64,000 bases of DNA from the NCBI GenBank assembly GCA_038239005.1, contig JBBSFE010000013.1:20526-84525 (forward strand), in the 5' to 3' direction. Made by a program: the position numbers and the translations under genes. Position 1 is the first letter of the stretch. Each line of letters starts with the position of its first letter. Source of the stretch: DASXHD01 sp038239005 (GTDB lineage: Bacteria; Myxococcota_A; Polyangia; Polyangiales; Polyangiaceae). The notes under the pieces were generated by a model. It searched no databases and was not told the origin of the DNA. It saw nothing but the letters and a program-made list of their open reading frames with translations. This document shows positions 17,582-26,999 of this stretch, in pieces.

Positions 17582-18195
17582 CGCAGCGCGCTGTCGAGCG
17601 TGCGCTGGAGGTCGATCAGGTCGATGAGATTTTCGACGTAGTCCATGTCATCCGTTCGGATCCGAACGATCGGAGAAAGATCATAGGTGTCGAACCATTG
17701 CTCGTAGAGTTTATGGAGGCGCTTTAGGTAACTGTCGGGGATCGTTTGCTCCATCGCGCGCGCCCGAGCGGCGATGCGCCGTTTGGCCGTGCGCACGGTG
17801 CAGGTGAGGGCGATGAGGATGTCGGGCGGCGGGAGGCTTCGCGCGATGCCTTCGTAGAGTCGGAGGTAGACGGCCCAGTCGCGTTTATCGATGTGGCGCT
17901 GGAGGTAGAGGTTCTTCGCGAAGATCTCGGCGTCCTCGTAGATGGTTCGGTCGATGACCGCGGGCTGCTTGCTCGCGAGGAGCTCTTGGTGGAGCTCGAG
18001 CTTGTGCGCCAAAAAGAAAAGCTGCGAGTGGAAGCCCCACCGCTTCATGTCGCCGTAGAAGTCTTCGAGGTACGGGTTGCCCTCATGCGGCTCGAAAAAC
18101 GGACGCAGCCCGTAGCGCTTCTCGAGCCAGCGAACGAGCGACGTCTTACCGGCGCCGATGGTGCCGGCGACCGCCACGTAGCGCTTTTTGGTCAC
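17578..18195 (-). CDS. Deoxynucleoside kinase (dAdo/dGuo/dCyd kinase family)
   Basis: A 205-residue P-loop kinase. It has GTIGAGKTSL at residues 11-20, the family's substrate loop EPHEGNPYLEDFY, and DRTIYEDAEIFAKN. These are the dGK/dCK/dNK signatures; the enzyme salvages deoxynucleosides by 5'-phosphorylation. The start is GTG at 18195, overlapping the TldE-like stop as GTGA, so it is the third gene of a coupled tldD-tldE-dnk unit. Which base it prefers cannot be read. Confidence 0.88.
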   Translation of the reverse strand: MTKKRYVAVAGTIGAGKTSLVRWLEKRYGLRPFFEPHEGNPYLEDFYGDMKRWGFHSQLFFLAHKLELHQELLASKQPAVIDRTIYEDAEIFAKNLYLQRHIDKRDWAVYLRLYEGIARSLPPPDILIALTCTVRTAKRRIAARARAMEQTIPDSYLKRLHKLYEQWFDTYDLSPIVRIRTDDMDYVENLIDLIDLQRTLDSALR

Positions 18196-19592
18196 GCAAC
18201 GCTCGCGAGCGCACGTTGGCTTTTGCCGTTGAACGCAAAGGCTCGCATGCGGACGGCAGGCGCGACGCAGCACCCGCCTTCGCTCCACCACGTCGGGATG
18301 GCGCGGCGCTCTTTCGTCATGCCGTCGCAGCGGGCGAGGCCCTCGAGAAAGCTGTCCGTGAAGCGCATGTTGCCGACGGCGCGTGCGATCTTGCCGTGCT
18401 CCACCAAGAAACACCCGTCGCGCGTGAGGCCCGTCATCACGGCGCGCGGGGTTTCGAGCAGGCCGTTGACATAGTGTAGTCTACACACATATAGACCTCG
18501 GTCGATGCCGGCGAGGAGCTCGTCGACGTTTGCGGCGTCGCCACCGCTCATGCGCATGTTCGATGTGCCGATCGCGCCCGCGCCGCCGGTTTCGCCCAGC
18601 TGGGCGCTGCCCGTCGATGTCTTGCCGAGGCGCGCCGCGTACGTGCGGTCGTAGAGAATCGAGCGAGCGACGCCGCGATCGATGAGCGTGACCGGGCCGC
18701 GAGCCGTGCCTTCGCGATCGAACGGCACGCCAAAGCCGAATTCGGGATCATCGAGCGTTGCGTCTTCGACGATGGTCACGCGGTCGCCCGTGATGCGCTC
18801 GCCGAGGCGCATGGGGCTTCCGCCTTGTTCGACCTCGGGCGCGCCGAACGCGGTGACCGAGAGCCACTCGAGGAGCTCGGCCATGGCGGCGGGCTCGAGG
18901 ACGACGTCGTACTTGCCTTCGTCGAGCTCCATGGGGTTTTTGCCGAGGCTGCACATGCGGATGGCGCGATCGGTTTCGCGATCGATTTCGAGCGCCGCGA
19001 GACTCTGGTGCATGTGGCCGCCGTAGCCCGCGGCGCCGCCGGCGCCGGGCGTTTCGAGAGCCCACACTTTGAAGCTTGCGATGGTTTCGTCGTGCGAGCG
19101 CGCACACCCAGCAGTCGTCGCGACGGCCATGCTCGAGCGCTGCGATTCGAGCATGCCTGCGGAGACGAACCCCGCGGCTCGAATACGCCCAAGCACAGGC
19201 GAGAGAATTTCCGCGCGCACTTCCGGTGATGCGGCTTCCGTGTCGGCCGCGAATCGTGGCGGGCGAGGCGCGGGCGCGCCGGCCGGGGCGAATCCGGGAA
19301 AGCCTTCCGTGGGTGGCAAGAGCGGCGCGGCCTTCGCGGCACTCGCAATCGCTTCGGCGAGCGATGCCGCGTCGAGGCGGGCGGTCTGCGCTTCCGCGAT
19401 GCGACCACCGCGTGCGACGCGCACCACGGCGAGTGGCTCATCGAGCTCCATGTGCTGGCCGAGCTCGCCGCATGCGAATCGCGCGCAGCCACGCGTGCGA
19501 AGCGTTGCGAAAATCTCGGCGTCGGCCTCACCGGCGCGGCGGAGTGCGTCCTTGCATAGTGCAAGCAATTCGTCGCCGGTCATGCCGCTCAT
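18192..19592 (-). CDS. TldD/PmbA-family protein, TldE-like subunit
   Basis: A 466-residue member of the TldD/PmbA family lacking the HExxxH motif, as expected of the non-catalytic TldE/PmbA partner. Visible family features include MTGLTRDGCFLVEHGKI near the C-terminus and RSILYDRTYAARLG in the core. TldD-TldE heterodimers are proteases that degrade unfolded peptides and mature some peptide antibiotics. The ATG overlaps the tldD stop (ATGA), supporting a 1:1 complex. Confidence 0.88.
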   Translation of the reverse strand: MSGMTGDELLALCKDALRRAGEADAEIFATLRTRGCARFACGELGQHMELDEPLAVVRVARGGRIAEAQTARLDAASLAEAIASAAKAAPLLPPTEGFPGFAPAGAPAPRPPRFAADTEAASPEVRAEILSPVLGRIRAAGFVSAGMLESQRSSMAVATTAGCARSHDETIASFKVWALETPGAGGAAGYGGHMHQSLAALEIDRETDRAIRMCSLGKNPMELDEGKYDVVLEPAAMAELLEWLSVTAFGAPEVEQGGSPMRLGERITGDRVTIVEDATLDDPEFGFGVPFDREGTARGPVTLIDRGVARSILYDRTYAARLGKTSTGSAQLGETGGAGAIGTSNMRMSGGDAANVDELLAGIDRGLYVCRLHYVNGLLETPRAVMTGLTRDGCFLVEHGKIARAVGNMRFTDSFLEGLARCDGMTKERRAIPTWWSEGGCCVAPAVRMRAFAFNGKSQRALASVA

Positions 19593-21067
19593 CGCGACCC
19601 CGTGTTGCCGACGGCCACTTTCCGAAAACGTGCGGGCGCCGCGCCATGGCCGACTTGCATGATCTGCATCGGATCGCCCTTGCCGCACGTCGAGATGCCG
19701 AAGAGCTGCCACTCTTCGGGCCCGCAAATGGCGTCGCATGAGCGCCAGAATTCGGGCGTGATGCCCGTGTAGCGCGGATCGCGGAGGAGGCGCGTTTTCT
19801 TGCCGTTCTTTATTTCCCAGGCGGCCTCGCACGAAAACTGGAAGTTGAGGCGCAGATCGTCGATGGACCAGCTCTTGTCGAGGTACATGAAGACCCCGTC
19901 TTTGGTGTCGGCGATGAGATCGTCGAGCGAACCTTTGCGGGGCTCGAGCGAGACGTTCACCATGCGAATGAGCGGCGGACGGTTCCATCCTTCGGCGCGC
20001 ATCGTTCCGGTCGATTCGCGTCCGAGGTTTGCGGCGGTCTCGCGGTTCGAGAGGTAGTCGACGAACCGGCCGCGCTCGATGAGCGGATGTTTGCCTGCGG
20101 CGACGCCTTCGTCGTCCCAACCGAACGTGCCCATGCCGCCTTGCGAGGTGGAGTCGGCGACGATGTCGACGATGTCCGAGCCGTAGCGAAGTTTGTTGAG
20201 CATGCTCGGTTGCAAAAACGAACCGCCCGCGAGCGAGATCTCGGCGCCGAGCGCGCGATCGAGCTCGGTCGGGTGACCGCACGATTCGTGGATTTGAAGC
20301 GCGACTTGGCTCGCGTCCAAGATGAGGTCGCGCGGGCCTTCGGGGCAGGGCGGTGCCGAGAGAAGCGCGATGGCTTCATCGCGAATTTCGTCGACGTGTC
20401 CGTCGAGATCGAGCGCGGCGATGCGCTCCCAGCCGGCTTGGAAACCTTCGGAGCCTTGCCATGTCGGGTAGCTGCGGCGTTGCGAGACGCCGTCGTCGCC
20501 GAGCGCGAAGACTTCCATGCCGGCGCCGCCGAACGTCATCCGCTGCGTGGTGTCGGTGCCTTCGGTGGTGAGCAAATGTTTTTCGACGCGCACCCACTCC
20601 ATCCACGCGTCTGCGGACGATACGGGTTTGCCGCCACGAAGGAGCGCGCGCACGGGGCGATCAAGCGTCGCCATTTTTTCGTCGAGTGGCACCTCGAATG
20701 GATCACGCGTCAGCTTCGTCTCGTACGCGCCTTTCACGGCGTCGCGCTCGGGAAAGACGACTGCGTTTGGCACGAGCGACGACGACGCATTCGCGATTCG
20801 AATTGCGCGTTCGGCGGCGGCCACGACCGCACCTTCGGAGAGATCGGCTGTGCACGCAAAGCCCCACGTCTTCGGGCCGAGAACGCGAATGCCGACGCCG
20901 CGCGACGAGCCCGTCGATGCTTGCTCCGGTCGCCCGTCGCGCACGCGAAGACGCTCGCTCGTTTCCGACACGTAGCGCACTTCGCCATAACGAACGGACG
21001 GGTCGCGCTCGAGCCTCGCCAGCGCAGCCTGCAAGGCTGGCTCAACAGCCTCGCGGAGAGGTGCCAT
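19589..21067 (-). CDS. tldD: TldD-family metalloprotease, catalytic subunit
   Basis: A 492-residue protein with the zinc motif HESCGH (HExxxH, about residues 258-263) inside ALQIHESCGHPTELDRA and the conserved Cys-containing GISTCGKGDPMQ near the C-terminus, which supplies further active-site residues in TldD proteins. First gene of the tldD-tldE-kinase unit. The divergent kinase gene starts 42 bp away. Confidence 0.92.
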   Translation of the reverse strand: MAPLREAVEPALQAALARLERDPSVRYGEVRYVSETSERLRVRDGRPEQASTGSSRGVGIRVLGPKTWGFACTADLSEGAVVAAAERAIRIANASSSLVPNAVVFPERDAVKGAYETKLTRDPFEVPLDEKMATLDRPVRALLRGGKPVSSADAWMEWVRVEKHLLTTEGTDTTQRMTFGGAGMEVFALGDDGVSQRRSYPTWQGSEGFQAGWERIAALDLDGHVDEIRDEAIALLSAPPCPEGPRDLILDASQVALQIHESCGHPTELDRALGAEISLAGGSFLQPSMLNKLRYGSDIVDIVADSTSQGGMGTFGWDDEGVAAGKHPLIERGRFVDYLSNRETAANLGRESTGTMRAEGWNRPPLIRMVNVSLEPRKGSLDDLIADTKDGVFMYLDKSWSIDDLRLNFQFSCEAAWEIKNGKKTRLLRDPRYTGITPEFWRSCDAICGPEEWQLFGISTCGKGDPMQIMQVGHGAAPARFRKVAVGNTGSR

Positions 21068-21109
21068 GCAGCGACGATATCGCGGCAGCGTCGTGCTACG
21101 CTAGGCGAG

Positions 21110-22906
21110 ATGTCCGAAGCTGGCGCCGCAGCCGGCGGACGCGTCGTTGGACGGTATGTCCTTTACGACGAGCTCGCCGCGGGTGGAATGGCCACCGTCC
21201 ACATAGGACGGCTCGTCGGCGAGGTTGGTTTTTCGCGGTCCGTGGCCATCAAGCGGCTTCATCCGCAGTTCGCGCACGATCCCGAGTTCGTCGCGATGTT
21301 CATGGAGGAGGCGAGGCTCGCGGCGCGCATCCGGCATCCGAACGTCGTGCCCGTGCTGGATGTTTCATCCGCAGACGACGAGCTCTTTCTCGTCATGGAA
21401 TACATCCAAGGCGAGACGCTCACGCGCCTCACGCGCGTCGCGCGAAACAAGAACCGCATCATACCGACGCCCATCGCGCTCGCGATCGCCGCCGACATGC
21501 TCGCGGGTTTGCATGCCGCGCACGAAGCCGAGGATGAAAACGGGCAGCCGCTCCATATCGTTCACCGCGATGTGTCGCCGCACAACGTGATGGTCGGTCA
21601 CGACGGCGTCGCGCGCGTGCTCGACTTCGGCATCGCGAAAGCTTCATCGAGCGCATCGGCGACACGCGATGGAGAGGTGCGCGGCAAGTTCGCATACATG
21701 TCGCCCGAGCAGCTCTCGGCTACGAAGGTCGATCGCCGTGCAGACGTGTTCGCCGCATCGATCGTCTTGTGGGAGATGCTCACCGGGCAGCGACTCTTCC
21801 AAGCGGGAGATCCTGCGGGGATCGTAGGCCTGGTTCTTCACGGAACCATCAAGCCGCCGGGTATGGTCGTGGGCGGAATTCCGCCGGCCATCGATGCGCT
21901 CGTGATGAAAGGTTTGGAGCGAAACGCGACCCAACGTTTCGCGAGCGCAGCAGCGATGGGCGCCGCGATCGAAAATGCGGGATTGCAGATCGCGCGTCCT
22001 GCGGAAGTTGGCGCGTGGGTGAATCGCATCGCCGGCGACACGCTCAAGAAGCGCGCGCGGCGCATCGCAGAAATCGAGAGCACCGGTTCGCACTCACGCG
22101 AGATCGCAACCGCGGCTGCCGCGGCGTTGAGCGGTTCGCACGGCGCGCACGAGTCGACGTCGTCGCGGTCGAAGTCGGGGCTGCGTGCGCGCAGCGAGCC
22201 GCACATCAGCGCGCCCGCATTTCCGTGGCCACCGCCGAGCGACTCGCAACCGATTCAGGCTTTCGCCGAGCCGGCACCAGCACCCGCACCACCGGCGCCT
22301 CGTAAGTCGAGCGCGGGCACGGCCTTGATGCTCTTCGCGATGCTCGGCGCTCTCGGCGGCGTCGCTTATTGGCAGCGCGCGCGCATCACGAGCCTCATCG
22401 CACCACCACAAGCCGTGGGCGTCTCGATGGGTGAAAGCACGACGGCCACGGCGAAAGCGACCGCACCCACCGCAACGACGAGCGTCGTCATGGTCGTCGC
22501 AAACGGCGAGGTCGTCGACGTCACGAACGACCCGAACAAGCCCGCGCCGACGGCGCGCCAACGCACGCGCACGCACACCACACCCGGCGCAACGGCCGAT
22601 CCCACGCCGACCGCGACCGAAGTCATCCCGCAGGGAACACCGCAAAACCAGCACCCATCACAAGCGCAAATCCAAATGGCCTTAGGGCCGGTGATGCCAA
22701 ACGCGCGCGCCTGTCTCTTGCCGGACGACCAACCATCACGCGCGAGCGTCACCTTTCAATCCGACGGCACGGTGAAGGGCGTGAGCGTCACCGGCTACGC
22801 CGCGGGCAAGCCGCAAGAGGCGTGCATCAAGTCTGCGCTGACCCGGGCACGATCGGCGGCGTTTCTCGACGCGACCTACACGTTGCCCGTCACGATCCGG
22901 CCCTGA
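21110..22906 (+). CDS. Membrane Ser/Thr protein kinase with TonB-like C-terminal domain
   Basis: A 598-residue protein. The kinase domain (residues 15-285) has AAGGMATVH, AIKRL, HRDVSPHN with Ser for Lys, DFG and SPEQ. A disordered Pro/Ala/Ser linker leads to one transmembrane helix (ALMLFAMLGALGGVAYW, near 410). The extracytoplasmic end (about residues 525-598) has the AgmX/TonB-like layout: MPNARACLL, then SVTFQSDGTVKGVSVTG, then a second Cys and a final strand. A similar C-terminal arrangement is seen in the protein at 28886-29461. Confidence 0.92.
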   Translation: MSEAGAAAGGRVVGRYVLYDELAAGGMATVHIGRLVGEVGFSRSVAIKRLHPQFAHDPEFVAMFMEEARLAARIRHPNVVPVLDVSSADDELFLVMEYIQGETLTRLTRVARNKNRIIPTPIALAIAADMLAGLHAAHEAEDENGQPLHIVHRDVSPHNVMVGHDGVARVLDFGIAKASSSASATRDGEVRGKFAYMSPEQLSATKVDRRADVFAASIVLWEMLTGQRLFQAGDPAGIVGLVLHGTIKPPGMVVGGIPPAIDALVMKGLERNATQRFASAAAMGAAIENAGLQIARPAEVGAWVNRIAGDTLKKRARRIAEIESTGSHSREIATAAAAALSGSHGAHESTSSRSKSGLRARSEPHISAPAFPWPPPSDSQPIQAFAEPAPAPAPPAPRKSSAGTALMLFAMLGALGGVAYWQRARITSLIAPPQAVGVSMGESTTATAKATAPTATTSVVMVVANGEVVDVTNDPNKPAPTARQRTRTHTTPGATADPTPTATEVIPQGTPQNQHPSQAQIQMALGPVMPNARACLLPDDQPSRASVTFQSDGTVKGVSVTGYAAGKPQEACIKSALTRARSAAFLDATYTLPVTIRP

Positions 22907-22910
22907 CGCC

Positions 22911-22935
22911 AACGCGACGCGTGCAGCGTTGCGTT
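22911..22935. terminator. Candidate hairpin terminator between convergent genes
   Basis: AACGCGACGC, five-base loop GTGCA, then GCGTTGCGTT. On the plus-strand RNA this is a ten-pair stem with one G-U pair; on the minus strand it has one A-C mismatch. It sits in the only gap between convergent genes in the window and overlaps the valS stop. No U-tract follows. Confidence 0.5.
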
Positions 22936-25711
22936 AGAGCTCGTCGACCAGGCTCAACGACTCGTGCAGCCGGGCCCGCGCTTCTTCGAGTGACTTTCGT
23001 TGCGCACGCGATTCCTCGACGACCTCTTTCGGCGCCTTGTCGGTGAAGCTCGGCGACGAAAGCTTCTTGTCGATCGCAGCGAGATCCTTGTCGAGCTTCT
23101 TGAGCTCGCGTTCGATGCGCGTGCGTTCGTGCGCGGGGTCGACGAGGCCTTTGAGGCCGACCAATATTTCGAGCGGACCACTCGCGGTGGGGACGACGCT
23201 CGTCGTGTAGCCCTTCGGGCGATCGCCCTCGTGCTCGAACCTCGGAGTGCCCGCGCTCCCCGTGAGGAGCTCGATTTCCGCGACGTGATCGCGGACGAGC
23301 GCGAGGGCCGCGGAATCGCCGCGCACCACGAGCGGGATTTTATCGGCCCATTTGATGACGTGCTCGGCTCGGACTGTGCGCGCCGCGACGATCACGCCCT
23401 GAAGCGTGGCGACGCGGGCTTCGATTGCGACGTCGCGGGGCGCGTCGCCTTCTTCCGGAAAACGTTCCAATGCAACAGATGCAAACTTCTCCGGATAATC
23501 ATGCAACTTCTGCCACAGCTCTTCGGTGACGAACGGCACGAACGGATGGAGCAATCGCAGACTCGCACCGAGTGTCCACGCGAGCGTGGCGCGCGTCTCT
23601 TCGTCGCGCTGGGTCGTGTCACGCAATCGCGGCTTGATGATCTCGAGATACCAATCGCAGAGGTCGTACCAAAAGAATCGGTAGAGCTCGTTCGCGGCTT
23701 CGTCGATACGGAACGCTTCGATGCCCTCGCGCGCGATGCGTGCCGCGTTCGAGAGGCGCGAGAGGACCCACCGGTTCCACGTGTCTTTCGCGGCAGGGCA
23801 CTTGGCCGGCAGCTCGAATGGGCCGAGCAGCTCGAGTGAGAGGCGCGTTGCGTTCCAAATCTTGTTCAAGAAATGTTTGTTGCCCTCGATGCGCTTGGGC
23901 GCGAGCGCGATGCGCATGTTGCTCGGCGGATACGTTGCGAGCGTGAAACGCACAGCGTCGGCGCCGAATGCGGGGAAGCCGTCGCCCATTTGCGCGGCCG
24001 AGGGATACGACTTCTTGAACTTCGCGAGCGTGTCTGGCTCGAGGCTCGAGAACGATGCGCCATGAATGAGGTCGAGCGGGTCGATGACGTTGCCGCGGAC
24101 CTTGCTCATCTTCTCGCCCGTCTCGTCGACGATGAGACCCGAGAGAAGAACGCGGCGAAACGGAACTTCGTTCGTAAAGTGAAGGCCGAACATGATCATG
24201 CGCGCGACCCAGAAGAACAGGATGTCGTAGCCCGTCTCGAGATCGCTCGTTTGCTTCGGGTTCGTCGGATAAAACTTTTTCAGCGACGGCGTTCGTTCGG
24301 GCCAACCGAGCGTCGAGAAAGGCCAGAGCGCGCTCGAGAACCACGTATCGAGCACGTCGGGGTCTTGCGTCCAAGTGGTGTCGCTCTCGGGGCCGCATTC
24401 CGCGGGTCGCGTTCGCGCGACGCGGATCTCGCCGCCCGGCCCGTGCCACGCGGGGATTTGGTGGCCCCACCAAAGCTGACGCGAGACGCACCAGTCTTGA
24501 ATGTTTTCGAGGAAGTGGTCGTACGTTTTGACCCACTCGGGCGGGATGACCTCGACGCGCTTTGTGTGGACCGCTTCGAGAGCGCGGTCCGCCATGTCTT
24601 TCATCTTCAAGAACCACTGCGTCGAGATCATCGGCTCGACGACGCCGCCCGAACGCTGGCATCGCGGGAGCGTCAAAATGTGGGGTTTTGCGCCGCGTGC
24701 GAGGCCCTTTTCGTCGAGCGCCTTCTTGACGGCGCGCCGCGCCTCTTTGCGATCGAGGCCTTTGAACTTGCCGCCGTTGTCGTTCATCGTGCCGTCGAGC
24801 TCGAAGATGTTGATCTCTTCCAGGCCGTGGCGCTTGCCCGTCGCGAAGTCGTTGAAGTCGTGCGCGGGCGTGACCTTCACGGCGCCCGTGCCGAATTTCA
24901 TGTCGACCAAAATGGCGTCGGTGATGATCGGCACCAAACGATCCGAAAACGGATGAACGAGCTTCTTGCCGTGAAGAGGTTTGTAGCGCGGGTCATCTGG
25001 GTGAACCGCGACGGCCGTGTCTCCGAGCATCGTCTCGGGGCGCGTCGTGGCGACGATGATCTCTTCGGCCGAACCGGAAACTTTGTACGCGAACTCGAAG
25101 AGCTCTCCGTTCGCGCCTTCTTCGTTCTCGACTTCGAGATCGGAAAGCGCGGTGCGGCACTCGGGGCACCAGTTGATGAGGCGCGTCGCGCGGTACATGA
25201 GCCCTTGCTCGTGCAAAAGAACGAACGCTTCGGTGACGGCGCGACCGAGGTCGGCGTCCATCGTGAATTTGCTGCGACGCCAATCGGGTGAAGCGCCGAG
25301 CACGCGTTGCTGGAGTGCGATGCGGCCGCCGCTTTCGTTCTTCCATTTCCAAACGCGCTCAACGAACGCCTCCCGACCGAGATCGTGCCGGGTTTTGCCC
25401 TCTTTCAAGAGCTGCCGCTCGACCACGGTTTGCGTTGCGATGCCCGCGTGATCGATGCCCGGCTGCCAGAGCGTGCTGAACCCGCGCATGCGGTGATAGC
25501 GAATGAGCGCATCTTCGAGCGTGCAACGCTGCGCGTGCCCCATGTGGAGCGAGCCCGTGACATTGGGCGGCGGCATCGGAATGACGTAGACCGGGCGCCC
25601 GTCGTCTTCGTCGTTGGCTTCGAAGACGCCGCTCTTTTCCCATCGGTCGTACCAGCGCGATTCGACTTCGCGCGGATCGTAAGGCTTCGATAGGTCGGGA
25701 GCGTCGCTCAT
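22934..25711 (-). CDS. valS: Valyl-tRNA synthetase
   Basis: A 925-residue class I synthetase that charges tRNA-Val. It has the HIGH-type motif PNVTGSLHMGHA, CP1 editing-domain sequences (TTRPETMLGDTAVAVHP) and the KMSKS motif as GEKMSKVRGN. Anticodon-binding and C-terminal coiled-coil regions (ERELKKLDKDLAAIDKKL) complete the protein. I chose the ATG at 25711 (MSDAPDLSK), preceded by GAGGG; an in-frame ATG 54 bases upstream is less likely. Confidence 0.97.
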   Translation of the reverse strand: MSDAPDLSKPYDPREVESRWYDRWEKSGVFEANDEDDGRPVYVIPMPPPNVTGSLHMGHAQRCTLEDALIRYHRMRGFSTLWQPGIDHAGIATQTVVERQLLKEGKTRHDLGREAFVERVWKWKNESGGRIALQQRVLGASPDWRRSKFTMDADLGRAVTEAFVLLHEQGLMYRATRLINWCPECRTALSDLEVENEEGANGELFEFAYKVSGSAEEIIVATTRPETMLGDTAVAVHPDDPRYKPLHGKKLVHPFSDRLVPIITDAILVDMKFGTGAVKVTPAHDFNDFATGKRHGLEEINIFELDGTMNDNGGKFKGLDRKEARRAVKKALDEKGLARGAKPHILTLPRCQRSGGVVEPMISTQWFLKMKDMADRALEAVHTKRVEVIPPEWVKTYDHFLENIQDWCVSRQLWWGHQIPAWHGPGGEIRVARTRPAECGPESDTTWTQDPDVLDTWFSSALWPFSTLGWPERTPSLKKFYPTNPKQTSDLETGYDILFFWVARMIMFGLHFTNEVPFRRVLLSGLIVDETGEKMSKVRGNVIDPLDLIHGASFSSLEPDTLAKFKKSYPSAAQMGDGFPAFGADAVRFTLATYPPSNMRIALAPKRIEGNKHFLNKIWNATRLSLELLGPFELPAKCPAAKDTWNRWVLSRLSNAARIAREGIEAFRIDEAANELYRFFWYDLCDWYLEIIKPRLRDTTQRDEETRATLAWTLGASLRLLHPFVPFVTEELWQKLHDYPEKFASVALERFPEEGDAPRDVAIEARVATLQGVIVAARTVRAEHVIKWADKIPLVVRGDSAALALVRDHVAEIELLTGSAGTPRFEHEGDRPKGYTTSVVPTASGPLEILVGLKGLVDPAHERTRIERELKKLDKDLAAIDKKLSSPSFTDKAPKEVVEESRAQRKSLEEARARLHESLSLVDEL

Positions 25712-25729
25712 CTTGGAGCCCTCGAAGTA

Positions 25730-25751
25730 GCACGGACGAGATTCGCCGTGC
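25730..25751. promoter_or_regulatory. Inverted repeat between valS and serpin gene
   Basis: GCACGG and CCGTGC arms, 10 bases apart, lie in the 52-bp region between the divergent valS and serpin starts. This could be an operator for either gene. No binding protein is indicated. Confidence 0.3.
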
Positions 25752-25763
25752 ATACTGGACTCC

Positions 25764-26999
25764 ATGCGTACTCTTAGCGTTCTACCTTTTGCTTTGCTTC
25801 TCGGTGGGTGCGGCCACGACTACACCGACATCGCATCGAGCTCGTCGCGCGACACCTCTCCGTCGACGGCCGATGTAACCGAGCTCACGACCGGCGAGGC
25901 GAGCTTCGGCTTCGATCTCTACCGCGCGCAGGTCGGCGCGGATTCGTCGTCGAACGTGTTCTTCTCGCCGTACAGCATCTCTGTCGCGCTCGCCATGACC
26001 TACGCCGGAACGGGCGGAAACACCGCGTCGCAAATCGCGGCCGCGCTGCATTTCACGCTCCCGCCGGATCGCTTGCACACTGCATTCGACGCGGTCGATC
26101 TCGCGCTTGCGAGTCGCCAAGGCCTCAAGCTCAACGTCGCGAGCTCCGTGTGGGGTTTGAGCACGCTCGCGTATGGGAAATCATTCCTCGATACGCTCGC
26201 CGTCGATTACGGCTCCGAAGTGCGTGGCGTCGACTTCATTCACGCGCCAGTGCAAGCGACGAACGCCATCAATGGCTGGGTCGCCGATCAGACGAACGGA
26301 AAAATCGTGAACCTGTTTCCGCAGGGCGCACTCGACGACTCGACGCGCGTCGTGCTCGTCAACGCGGTCTACTTCGACGCGCATTGGAAGTCGTCGTTCG
26401 ATTCGGGCAAAACCAGCCCCGCCGCGTTCACCAAGCTCGACGGCGGGTCGCTCAGCGTGCCGACGATGAACGGCACGATGGACGTGAACAGCGCGCAGGC
26501 GGGGACGTACTTGGCGGTCGAATTTCCGTACACGGGTGAGCAAACTTCGATGCTCGTCGTCATGCCGACCGGCGGACAGTTTTCGAGCGTAGAAGCGTCG
26601 CTGAGCGGCGATTTTCTCGCGGGCGTCATCCATGCGCTCACGCCAATCCACACGCCGGTGACGTTGCCGAAGGTCACCATCAAAGGCTCGACCGTCAGCA
26701 TGAAAGCCGCGCTCGGGACGCTCGGCGTCGTCGACGCATTCGACCCGGCGAAAGCCGATCTATCGCCGATGGTAACGAGCGAGCCGCTCTTCGTTCACGA
26801 TGTCGTGCACCAGGCCTACGTGGCGATCGACGAAAACGGCACCGAAGCCGCCGCGGCAACGGGCGTATCGAACGACACGGCCGCGGTGATTGAACCCTTG
26901 CAGATCAATCGGCCGTTCTTCTTCTTCATCCGCGACATCCCGACGGGCGCGGTGCTGTTCGTGGGCCGCGTGATGGACCCTACGGCGACTACTCTTTAG
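25764..26999 (+). CDS. Lipoprotein serpin (serine protease inhibitor)
   Basis: A 411-residue serpin with a lipoprotein signal (LLLGGC, Cys16). Serpin landmarks are FSPYSISVALAMTYAGT, NAVYFDAHWKSSF, FVHDVVHQAYVAIDENGTEA and the end NRPFFFFIRD. The reactive-loop hinge GTEAAAATG has the small residues needed for loop insertion, so it should be inhibitory. Counting from the hinge puts P1 near Ala in DTAAV, suggesting elastase-like targets. Probably surface-anchored. The last 11 bases overlap the convergent gene. Confidence 0.95.
   Translation: MRTLSVLPFALLLGGCGHDYTDIASSSSRDTSPSTADVTELTTGEASFGFDLYRAQVGADSSSNVFFSPYSISVALAMTYAGTGGNTASQIAAALHFTLPPDRLHTAFDAVDLALASRQGLKLNVASSVWGLSTLAYGKSFLDTLAVDYGSEVRGVDFIHAPVQATNAINGWVADQTNGKIVNLFPQGALDDSTRVVLVNAVYFDAHWKSSFDSGKTSPAAFTKLDGGSLSVPTMNGTMDVNSAQAGTYLAVEFPYTGEQTSMLVVMPTGGQFSSVEASLSGDFLAGVIHALTPIHTPVTLPKVTIKGSTVSMKAALGTLGVVDAFDPAKADLSPMVTSEPLFVHDVVHQAYVAIDENGTEAAAATGVSNDTAAVIEPLQINRPFFFFIRDIPTGAVLFVGRVMDPTATTL

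Noticed and set aside
20087..21109. Long upstream extension of the kinase frame at 21110
   Set aside because: It runs antisense through tldD and is not kinase-like; the ATG at 21110 fits the kinase N-terminus.
23873..25291. Open frame of 472 codons on the plus strand
   Set aside because: Antisense to valS; its product is Arg-rich with no domain.
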